Assembly (NCBI GenBank): GCA_027625915.1
Contig: JANTQA010000070.1
Coordinates: forward strand, 10,421,001-10,485,000
Direction of reading: 5' to 3'
Length of the DNA stretch: 64,000 nt
Source of the DNA: Anaeramoeba flamelloides
Taxonomy: Eukaryota > Metamonada > Anaeramoebidae
Made by a program: the position numbers and the translations under genes. The notes beneath the pieces were generated by a model. The model did no database searches, was not told the DNA's origin, and saw only the letters and a list, made by a program, of their open reading frames with translations. This document shows positions 26,331-36,558 of this stretch, piece after piece (position 1 is the first letter of the stretch; every line of letters starts with the position of its first letter).

Positions 26331-26438
26331 ACTTTTAGGTTTAAGTGGCAAACCTTCTCATCTTCTCTCACAGATCACAAATAAATCAAAGAAGTATCTA
26401 ATCATCGTCTCCAGGTTTGCCACTTAAACCTAAAAAGT
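26331..26438. repeat. Hairpin with 25 bp near-perfect stem
   Basis: 26331-26355 (ACTTTTAGGTTTAAGTGGCA, then AACCT) pairs with 26413-26438, with a single extra A as the only flaw. The loop is about 57 bases. Total length and geometry closely match the unrelated-sequence hairpin at 22823-22927. Confidence 0.82.
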
Positions 26439-27317
26439 TATTTTCTCCAAAAACTGTTTTTTCGCAACCTTCTTTGTTATTTTGAGATACGCTGAGAGAC
26501 AACTCGAGTTAAAAATTGTCTTTTTTTTCTACTTACATCTCATTGAATAAATAATTGCCAGAGTTACTAACCCACAGAATCATCTTTTATCACACGGAGC
26601 ATCAAATTTCAATACCAAACGTAGTCCTTAAAATCTGAATAGCTGAAAAAATTGTTATTTTTCTGAAGAACCAAAATCTAGAATCAATTCTGGCTATTGT
26701 AATATTTCTGGGGATTTGGGTTGGGTTTGTATACCTCTGAAAAATTTTTGAAGATTTTCTTTTGGCGATTTTTCTTATTCATTTATAAATTCACACCAAA
26801 TAATTTTAATTTCCCTTAATTAGAAATTTTAAAGGGTCCAATCACCCCTAACCATACTTCCAAATCCACCTTTATTAATCTGAATATTTTTATGGTTACA
26901 AAGAATAAAATATTTTCCTTTTTTAAGAAAGTGAAACTATAAGTTTTTTTTTTTCCCAAAGTCAATAGAATACATATATTTTCCACAAGAATACTTCAAC
27001 AAAAAAGTACTTTGTCAACTTTTGAGAAATAATTTTTCATTTTTGAAATAATTGACTTCCGTTTCTTGCCAATTAATTTTTAGTGAAAAGACCTAGATCT
27101 TTTTTTTTGGTTGAATTTATTGGAATTAAAATTATATACACCAAAAAGAACTATTTGCAAATCTTTTTGACTTTTTTTTCCCAAAATCTCACTCAAGTAA
27201 TTACTGATTGTTAATATGACAAGAAATAATTATAGAAATTTATTCTTATTTCAAAAATATAAGAAAAATAAAAACAATTGTTAAACCAGGCAGATCAGAA
27301 AAAAATTGATCTTTTTT

Positions 27318-28070
27318 TTATTTACAATAATTTGTTCAATTTCTTGAAATTGTTTTTTTTTTTTTGTGACTCTGAAGGAGTGGGGGGTTAACTCCTTTGA
27401 TAGATGTTATCAATTAAATGATCATAAATAATTGAAGATCAGTTTCAATTGATCATTATTTTATTTTTAAGGATTGTAATGAATTTCTATGGCACAGCTG
27501 TTAGGTTTTATTTTATTTTCCAAGAAAAGAGTCAAATTTTTTAATTTAGTCTGTTCTTTTGAATTCTGGAAAACAGAGGTTAGGTATTTTTGAATTTTAG
27601 AAATTGTGTGAAAATTTCTTAAATTTTCTTATTATTTAAAAAAAAAAAAACAAACATCGACAATCTACGCCACTTTAAGACACTTCCCAATTTCTTCGGC
27701 TTTTGTTAATAAATTTATATCAAAAACCAAAAATTTCGTTATCACTAATCAATGACAATATAATAATAATTCTTTATTTCGAATAATATCTAAGTCATTA
27801 TTACAGTCTTTCCAGTGCCACGATAAAATTAAAAATGAAATACAATTGATTTTTCTATTGTTATTTAGGAATTTTTTGAAAATCGAATATCAATTTAAGA
27901 AATTATTAAAAATCTTGAAAATAAAACAAATGACCAATTGAAACAGATCTTCTATTATTTCTGATCATTTAAAAGATAACACCTATCAGAGAAAATTAAT
28001 TACCCCCTTTCAATTAACAAAAAACACAAACAATTTCAAGAAATGGAACAAATTTTTGAAAATAAAAAAA
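27318..28070. repeat. Foldback element with about 150 bp inverted ends, Z copy inside
   Basis: 27318-27480 aligns with the reverse complement of 27912-28070 at roughly four bases in five. Shared blocks include ATTTGTTC.ATTTCTTGAAA, GATAG.TGTTATC and AAATGATCA.AAATAAT (a point marks a mismatch). Between the arms, 27485-27690 is a Z repeat (GTTAGG start, GCCACTTTAAGACACTTCC end). This is a non-autonomous DNA element, now diverged. Confidence 0.65.
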
Positions 28071-30751
28071 AAATGAATTTTGTTCTCATCCCCATAAGAA
28101 CAATATTTTTGTTTTTAATAGTGAAAAAAATACAGGACTTGAAAAAAATCTCTTAAAAGATTTTATAATTTTTAAAATTCGGAGTATTGTTGAGTGATTG
28201 TAAATATTTTCAATCAATTCCTTTTTATAAATCACCAATTTTTTTATGAACCTAGAAATAAACCTACCGAAAGTACATTAAAGTAGGGCGTATATAGAAA
28301 CTCAAGCAATTGTTTGATAACCAAAAGTAAATCGACTTTTTTTGAAAAAAAAAAATAGAGTTATATAGAGGTTTCTAAGATTTTAAAAAATGATAATTTT
28401 AATTCTTGTTTTCTAATTGATTGAATAGATGTACTGAACAAGTATCGTTTCATTAATCATCATACTAAGAAGTGAGTGTGTTATAATTTGAAAAGTTTTA
28501 TATTTAAAACAAAATATTTGATTTTAAAATAATGAAAAATATACATCAATTTTCCTAATATTAACAATTAAAAATAAAGTATGGGGTTTTTATAATACAT
28601 ATTATTTTTTTTTTCACTGCTATATAGATAATTACCAAGGAATTAAATATTAAAAACACTTTCTTTCCCAAAGAAGAGAATTTTGAAAATAACTATTTAT
28701 TTATATATATATATTTGATTCAATTTCATCAATCCTTCAAAAAGTATATAGAAAAAAAAGTTGTAATAGGTGTGCCAAAATAGCTGAAACGAGCGAATTA
28801 TCCATTTTTTTACCAATTCCTCAAACTTTAAGTTTATACTTTTCCCCGACTCCCCTACTTTTAAGAATCAACTATTTTATTAAGAACATAGAAAAATATT
28901 CCAAAAGTTCCTAGAATTTTATTAATCACTTGGGATATGATTAATAGTATATTTTTTTCAAACAGTGAATATCGGATACAGCCAGGTCCACTTTTAAGAC
29001 ACACGCTTTGAACGGAAAATAAAGCACAAAAAAAATTTCCAAATTAAAGCACAAAATTCAAATTCTAGAAAAAGAATTGGTCTAAAAGAAAATCCAAAAA
29101 AATCAGCTTAATTTGTGATTTTTTTGTAACATAAATTTTGTTGAAAGTTTGTACCTATAAAGTCTAACTATATGTACTTTCAAATGAATGAAAAAAAATA
29201 TTTTAATTACAGTAATAGTACTCTTAAATACATAAAAATGTGACAGATAAGACCCAAATAATCAAAATAAGTCACAACAAAAACCCATACTCAAAAAATA
29301 CTATGACAATAATCATTCAATCTTTTTTTTTTTTTCGATATAGATAAAATAAATTATATGCTTTAAATTCAAGAATTAGGCCTTAAAATAAATCTTTTTG
29401 TTTGTATTATTTGTTGCAAAATAAATTAAACAAAATTTTCACTCAGCTTTTTTCAAAAAAGGTTTTAAAAACCAAGTTAACCATTTCAATTGTTTAATCC
29501 TAAATCAGTTTAAATTATTAATTTCTCTTTTAGAAATGTTGACTTTTTATAAATTTATTTCATTTTAGGGCTTTGAATTTTTAATACGCTGAATGAAAAT
29601 ATTGATCTTTTTATTTTGTAATTAACGGTAGTTCATTAGGTTACTTTAAGAACACCTTAAAGAGTACGAGCGATATATCGGATTTAGAATAATAATGGTG
29701 AAAAAATTTTCCTTTTTAAATACAGTGATCAAAATAAAGCATGCACAACGACTATAATCCGTGTTTCAAAATATTATCCGTGCTTTTTTTTATTCTTGTA
29801 CCAATGCAACATCCAATCAACTACCAAGTAGTATACCTAAGCCCAAATCAATTTTGAAAGTAAAGGTCTGGTTATTTAAAGTAAAATTTAAATTATTCAT
29901 GCAAATAGTTGAAAAATTTCCATAATATTCTCAATTTTTTTAAAATTTTTTGTTTTTTTGATGATTAAAATTTTCTTACAAATTAACTCTATTTTTTGAG
30001 ATAAATTTTACAATTTGATCCTTCATTTTTGAATTTCTTTTTAAATAATAGAACTTTAAGAAACCATTACCATGTTTTTCTAGGGTTTAATTATTGGTTT
30101 CTTTGATTGGTTAATGTATTGGTCAACTATAACAAAAAAACACGCTTTTTATTTTGAAACAAGCATAATATTTTTTTGCATGGGTTAATTTGACTACAGT
30201 ATCTTTTTTTATTTCTTAAAAAAAGTTCTTAGATAATAGATTGTAATTACTGTTCTCTTTTGATTTGTTTGGTTCTTTTTAGGATAGAAATTTGGAGATT
30301 TAAGATTCTTGTCATTGTATTATTTCAGAATTGGAAAACGAAAATAAGAGTAAATTATATTCGATTTTTTTTTTTCAAATACAGGCATTATTATTTTCCC
30401 TATTTCACACTTTGATAAAGAGAAAAAAATGGACAAAGATTGTATGACACATATTTCTTGTAGGTATATACAACCCTATTTTGATTTTCTTATTCCCCAA
30501 AGCTTTGATTAGTTTATTTCCAATAATTGATGGTTTTGCACCCAACTTAATTTATTCATACATAAATTGTGAAAACCCAATTAACCCAAGAAAAAAACAA
30601 CCCCAGAACAATTAGTTTCCTCTTTTTTATGAAAATGTCTGTCAAGTGCGAGAAAGAAAATCAAAGTTTTGGATTTATTTTTTAAATTTCTCCAACCAAC
30701 CCATAAATAGATTCGCTACTTTTCGAAAAAAAAAACTATCAAAAAGTTTTA

Positions 30752-31486
30752 ATGACAAGCAATGTTAGCAAATTAGATGCCATCTACAGCAGGTTACAAA
30801 TTAACAAATCACATCTTTTCCAAGACGGACTCGCAACTTTATGGGAGAAAATTAACAAAAAAGATTCTCAAAATGATCAATACTCTTTTTATAAGCTGTT
30901 CAAAAAATTTTGTCATCTCTTTGTTATCAAATACAAAGATTTTCAGTACGACAATGCTTTGGAAAGTGTTGACGTTGTTAATGATGATCTTTGGAACAAG
31001 TGTGTGCTTAGTGGGAAATTATTTCCCAAATCGTTGATTCTTTACTCGTCAAAAGCGTTAGTACAATTAAAAAAAGATCTGACTACAAGTAAGAAAATAA
31101 ACACCTTTTTTGTTTTTTTTTGTTTTTTTTTTGAATTCTTTTGAGATTCGAATAAAGTGCTTTCAAAAAACGCACCTTTACCAATAATAATTAAATTTGT
31201 AACTACAACAAAGCCAATTGGTTGGCTAGTCTTTAAAATGCCACTTGAATTTGAATTCAAACAGCAAAGTAAAAAACAAAAAAAACACTTATTTCACAGG
31301 TATCAAAAAAAATTGTTGTTTGTAGAATTGTCAGTCGTAGTTGTTTCAAAAACAATTTGGAATAAAAGCAAAACCACCAAAATGCCAATGTGAGTAAATT
31401 ATTTTTTTTTCAATAAAATGAATCAAAAGCTTTCGAAAAGAAAATCAATAAATATACAGACTTTCTCGCATAATGGCGATTAATTA
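30752..31486 (+). CDS. Small hypothetical protein, three exons
   Basis: Proposed exons are 30752..31088, 31146..31389 and 31459..31486, 202 residues. Exon 1 starts MTSNVSKLDAIYSRLQINKS and has normal composition. The 57 bp intron (GTAAGA...GAG) is phase 1, and exon 2 then reads NSNKVLSKNAPLPIIIKFV, a coding-like stretch with GWLVFKMPLEFEF. A GTGAGT donor at 31390 and a 69 bp phase-2 intron give the end ILSRIMAIN. No domain was recognised. An alternative is that the exon 1 donor at 31089 (phase 1) splices far downstream to the phase-1 acceptor at 36558/36559 and forms the N terminus of the second BEACH gene. Phase allows this, but the coding look of 31146-31389 argues against it. Exon 1 is secure and the last exon is weak. 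Confidence 0.6.
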
Positions 31487-32203
31487 ACAACAAATTTGTG
31501 ACCTTTGTTCTTCTCATTTCCTCAAAACACCTTCGCCCTCAAAGTAAAGGCCTGAAGATGGATTCGATCCTGAGATGAAGAAAACCTTCTTCTTTTCTTT
31601 ACCAAACAATCAAAATGGTTATTTTGAATTCAATAAATCAGGGTGTTACACACCCCATCTTACATTTTCTCTAATTTATTGGGATCACGTCAATATGGTT
31701 ATTTTGAAAAGATCTTCATTACTCGAAGGGACAAACATATTTTGACCTTTGTCTTTCAATTTCAACAAAAAATAACAAACAAATAATAAAAAAAAAAACA
31801 ATTCAACAACTGCCTCTAAAAAAAGAATAAACAAACAGTTATTAAAACGATTATGGAATTCTTTCAAAAATGTTCGTGGTGTCTCAAATATAAACCCATT
31901 CATAATTTTTTTTTCTTTTTCAACTTACAAAACAATTTGTAAATGGATTGAGTAATGTACTCAAATCAACTTTGCGGGTTAGTTCTTCGAGTTATGAAGA
32001 AAATTATTGATTTGATGGGTTTTATTTAAAGCTGAGACAAACCAATCTTTTAAGGGTTGCGTCAAGTTGTCCAAAAAAACCGAAAAAACAAATTTTGTAT
32101 TTTTTTTTTTTTCGAATGCTACTGATAAATTGAATAGGTCTCGATTAAAAATTTGTGGTTTATTTTTCTTCTGTTTGGAAATAATTTGTTATTTTTGTTA
32201 AGA

Positions 32204-32562
32204 CACGAATGTTTGGGTGAGTTTATTGTCTTTAATGAGTTGATCAGTAGAGTAGGGACAGTTTTTTTTAATTTCAAACAAAGTTATTCTCTCATTTTCA
32301 ATTTTTAAATTTTTCTTCATTCGGTAATAATTACTCTCATCTTTGAAATATTCCAAAACTAAACCAATATTTAAAGAGGTGTGCTTTTCTAGTTGTTGTT
32401 TATTATGAATTTTGGAGATTCTTTTTATTGCCTCTCTTTGAAAATTTATAATTCTTTTGGATTTTTTTATTTGTCCAAAATTACCATTGATTTTTAAAAA
32501 AGTTTTTAATGTGAAAAATAAATTTAAAAATTGAATTTTTGTTAAATAAAATACTCAAAAGG
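32204..32562 (-). CDS. Possible antisense exon, 120 open codons, no start
   Basis: On the minus strand the frame stays open from a TGA just above 32562 to a TAA at about 32204. It includes REAIKRISKIHNKQQLEKHT, LVLEYFKDESNYYRMKKNLK and PYSTDQLIKDNKLTQTFVS. Codon choice is varied rather than homopolymeric. About 120 open codons is long for DNA this rich in A and T. There is no ATG near the start, so it would be a last exon of a gene transcribed leftwards, or a relic. No family was recognised. Confidence 0.3.
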
Positions 32563-33779
32563 ATTTCAAATGAGACAAAATTGGCTTGGTATATAAAAAA
32601 GAATTATTTCAGATATCTAAGAATATAAAAATTATTGGATGTATTTTGAGATTGGTGAATGATATTATTTTTTACAATAAAAACCCTTTATTTAATATTT
32701 TGAAGAACTGATAGTTCTTGCATTTTTATTCTTACTGATAAATTCCAATAAATATCCGAAAATTTTCACTTCATTTTCCATTTTACAAATTTTTTTACAA
32801 AAGCTAGAAATAATTTATTTTATTGGTTTAAATGTTAAAAAACTTTGTAAAATTGATTTTCTTTCAAAATATTCTTTCTCAAAAGTTGTTTTATAAGTAG
32901 TTGAGATATAAGATTACAAAATGGGAAATTGAACTAGAAATTTTATTAAATATCTTTGAATTTATCAGTATATACCCTGGTAGTATTTGGGATAATAAAA
33001 TCAAATATAAAATTTTATCAAAATTGGTTCATTATTAAAGAATTTCCAAAAAAATCGAGTTCGGTACATTCAAATAAATGTTTTTAAAATTTTTGTTTCA
33101 TGTTTCCATTTTTTTAATTTTTTAAACTTCAGTTTTGAATAAAGTATTTTTAGTAGTTTAAATTCAAAGAAACTTTGAAGAATTAGTTGATCTTTGAGAT
33201 ATTTTTTATTAAGAGCTGTTTTGAAAATATGAGTTGATAGATTTTATTGGGTTTGATAAAATGGAAATTGAATTAAAAAGTGTTCTTTAATTTTTTTGAA
33301 TTTATCAGTATTAAAGGGCCAAAAATTCAATGATATTCGTTTAATTTTAAGTACTATCCAAATATAACATTCTAAACTTTATTTTAGTCAAAGAGACCCA
33401 ATTTTTTTTTCAAATATCAATTATTTTATATAATTGACCATTTGAAGAACAAATAAAAAATAAGGAGAATAATACACATCAAAGAATTGTTGATATAAGT
33501 CTGAAATACAACTAATTAATCAATAGATTTTCTTAAAAATTGAAAAACTAAAATTCTTAGGGCTCTATTCAAAAAAATTGAGAAAAACAAGAATGTTCGT
33601 TTTGAACGTTTACTGGTATTTGAATAATAAATAGGAAACAATTTTCACTTCATTTTCCATACTTTTCTTTTAGAAATCAAGTCTCCAAACCAAGTAAGTT
33701 AGGATTTGTGGTCTCTATTTGAAAAAGGAAATGAAAATGAAGTGAAAATATTCACTTTTATTAATCAAATATCAAGATC

Positions 33780-34070
33780 AAAGATTGAATAAAATTTCCA
33801 GTAGAAATCAATATGATTTCTCAAAAATCATTTCCACAGTTTCAATGACCTTAGAATAACATGTTTTTACCAAGTGACTATTGATCTTGCAATAAAAAAA
33901 AATTTTTCAAATGAATTAGGTTGTAAAAAAATAATCGAAAAAAAAAAAACAAAAATGTGCAAAAATGATTTCAATTTTGAAAATTTCCTAAATAAATTTT
34001 TTCTTCTAATATCCATTCAAAATCTTTAAACACATGTATTTCACTCATCACAACTGGGCCCCTTTGACTG
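33780..34070 (-). repeat. Repeat family X, copy 3 (reverse)
   Basis: The reverse complement begins AGTCAAAGGGGCCCAGTTGT and proceeds through the same landmarks as 15764-16255, ending after TTGATTTCTACTGGAA. It appears truncated relative to the other copies. Confidence 0.7.
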
Positions 34071-34439
34071 AAAAATAGTTTAGTTCAGATCACTTTATCT
34101 TTGACTGCATATTTACGAAACATTAATAATTACAAGCCAATAGTAATTGTTAAAAATTCAAATTTATACATTTTTTCATAATTTATTATTTTCAATTTGA
34201 AAAAAACATTTTCTCTAGTCCAAAAGTTAAAATCTGACTTGGAAATGATCAAAAACTACAATCCTGTAATTCTCATAGCTATTTACTCGTTTTTTTTTTT
34301 TTTTCCAGTATTAGGGAGTTTAGGATAAGGGTATAAATAAACTTGAAATAAATCTGGAGCGGCCTTGCATTTCTACGTTAAAAAAACCGATTTTATTTAT
34401 TTATTTTTTTATTATACAAGAGAGATGATTCAACAAAAT

Positions 34440-35860
34440 TACCTCCTGTTTACTGTTCGTTTTTTTTTAATCAAAGAAATAAAAAAAAAATTTCAAAATT
34501 TTTCTATTTATTTCTTAAATTAAAAAAAACCACCGTTAGCTTTTCCAGAATTCAAAAGAATTGAATAAAATCTTTGATTTTTCTTCATTCTTTCAAATTT
34601 TGGAAAATCGCCTTTAGGTTTTCTTGAGTTTTCTGTTTATTTTTGAAGTGTTCTAGGTTTTTTTGAGGTTTTATATTTTATTTCGAAAATCCATTGATTT
34701 TCGTTAGGTTTTTTTTACTTTTTGAAGTGTTCTAGGTTTTTTTGAGGTTTTCTATTTTATCTGTTAAGTATTCTAGGTTTTTTGAGTTTTCTATTTTATT
34801 TGTAAAGTGTTCTAGGTTTTTTTTACTTTAGAAATAAACCAAAAATTTTATTTTTTTCTATTTTTTCCCTATTTGAATTTCCTTTTTAATGGGAAGAAGA
34901 GTTACTAAGGAGAAAAATCAAGTGGTTACCTACTAATACTTGAAGGACAGAAACTAGTCGGTATGGGTAACTTGAAAATAAAAAGAAAAGACAAAAACAA
35001 AAACTGGAACGATCAAAAAAGATTGGATCAAAAAAGAAAAAAAAATGGCAGCTACTAAACAACTACCTCTCAACGAAGCATTCACGATTTCTTAGAAATA
35101 ATTAAACGACAAAATTTTAAATAAAAGGATCGTGTCTGTTTTAATGAGTGTTCTTGATAAAAATGGACAGTTGGTTTTTTTTTTTGATTTTTTATCAACT
35201 GTCAAAAAAAAAATTTTTTTTTTTTGTTTTCTAACTTGCTTTTTATTTATTTTTTTTTTCTTTTTAATTATTCTTTTTGTTTTTTCAACCAATAAAAAAT
35301 TGGAACCTGCTCGATTCCAAAATATTTTTTTTTCTTTATCATCTAAATTACTAATTTACCATTAGTAATCAGAGCTGTAAGAGGATCTTTGATCACTCCC
35401 TTCAACCAATAAAAAATAAAATAAAAAAAAAAAAAAATAAACCGAAAATTTTAATAAATTTTCGCTTTATTTTCAAAGTAAAAAAAACCTAGAACACTAA
35501 ACAAATAAAACAGAAAACATCAAGAAAACCTAGGCACTCTACGGCACTTGACGGAACTTCATGAAACCCTAAATGAATCTAAATTTATTTATCCAAGCTA
35601 TAGTGTAGACAAGATTTTAACAAATAGGATAGCTTTTCTTTTTAACAAACAAAAAGAAAAAATTGTATTTTTAAACATAAAACAAGAAAAAGAGAAAAAA
35701 AAAGCAAGAAATAAAAGTTATTAAATAATAAAAAAAAAAAAGTAAAGACTTATAAATTTTTTTTTACACCCAAAGTATTGAATGGGATGATGATTGTTTT
35801 ATTTTATGTGGAAAATTTCAAAATCATCACCAAAATTTGTTTTAATAAAGAGGTTTAATT
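34440..35860 (+). repeat. Expanded Z copies with flank Y, copy 2
   Basis: 34490-34860 and 35435-35565 are Z modules in opposite arrangement: four CTAGG-type modules on the left, and AAACCTAGAACACT with GGCACTCTACGGCACTTGAC on the right. They enclose about 570 bp. 35555-35860 is flank Y, matching 14255-14570. The enclosed part holds segment U (34890-35005), which recurs inverted at 48655-48800, and a short inverted pair GACAGTTG / CAACTGTC near 35167-35205. Confidence 0.6.
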
Positions 35861-36044
35861 CTTTGACCAACTATTGATTAAATAAAAAAAGTTACTTTTA
35901 AATTTGAACTTAATAGATGTGGTTGAATCTATAAAGCTCAGAGTTTTTTAAGAATAAAAATTGGGTTTTAAAATTTATTTTCTGTTTTTTTTCTTCTTTA
36001 TACAAAAAAAAAAAGAAAAAAAATAAAGTTTCAAAATCTTGTTT

Positions 36045-36310
36045 TAGAAAAATCATAGTACAAGATACCAACTCGAAAAAGTATACAAAGGGGTCTATTC
36101 AAATATCTTTAGTTAAGTTCGGTTTACTTAAGATCTAATCAGAACAAGTTCAGTTAGCTTGGGATCTAATTAAGAACAAGTTTACCAGTTCTTATAATAA
36201 ATTTTTTTTATTTCATTTTACCTCCCTTCAAATACTTTCAACATTTAAAAAAAAAAAAAAATCACTTAAAATAAAAACAATTAAAAAAAGGGAATTTGAA
36301 AATAGGAAAA
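36045..36310 (+). repeat. Repeat V, copy 1
   Basis: It is similar to 47905-48255 in the last intron of the same gene. Shared blocks are AGTACAAGATAC, GATCTAATC with GAACAAGTTTACCA, and CACTTAAAATAAAAACAA. Confidence 0.65.
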
Positions 36311-36558
36311 CGTTATAAAAAATAAAACTAAAAAGTATAAAAAATCAAAAGTGGTTATTACAAAAAAAAGGGTGATGAATGAAAAATTCATATTTGATAA
36401 AAAAAAAGAACAGAAATTACAGTATGCAAAGAGTACCCATCATTTTTTTCGGGAAATGAAACCTCATTTTTACTGAATCAATAATACTCAATGACAATTG
36501 AACTAATTTACTCTTTTCTATTTATAATTATATATTTTCATATTAATTATATCTATAG

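Larger units (their letters stand above)
24675..30751. other. Intergenic region between diverging genes
   Basis: About 6 kb between the orphan gene and the small gene at 30752, which are transcribed away from each other. It holds a near-perfect hairpin (26331-26438) and a foldback element (27318-28070) containing a Z copy. Open frames near 25250-25600 (+) and 25760-26095 (-) are short and overlap in several frames, and I do not support them as genes. The segments 28071-28980 and 29060-30700 show only AT-rich sequence and poly-T/poly-A runs. Confidence 0.55.
31487..36558. other. Non-coding region or intron upstream of the second BEACH gene
   Basis: About 5 kb with an antisense coding-like stretch (32204-32562), a worn direct duplication (about 32825-33010 and 33125-33325, sharing TTTGAATTTATCAGTAT), repeat X in reverse (33780-34070), Z and Y copies (34440-35860), a segment U (34890-35005) that recurs inverted at 48655-48800, and repeat V (36045-36310). 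The right part must be an intron of the BEACH gene, because 36559 follows an acceptor and no in-frame ATG precedes it. Where its first exon lies is unknown. Confidence 0.55.

Noticed and set aside
31269-31299. A 31 bp GT-AG intron within the second exon of the small gene
   Set aside because: Removing it leads to a stop within ten codons, while reading through keeps a long frame.
31550-31600. B-box-like GATTCGATCC suggesting a tRNA gene
   Set aside because: No cloverleaf can be drawn and no A box lies at the right distance.
32825-33325. Possible tandem duplicated gene fragment
   Set aside because: The two halves are alike only in short AT-rich blocks and no frame stays open, so I note it only as a worn duplication.
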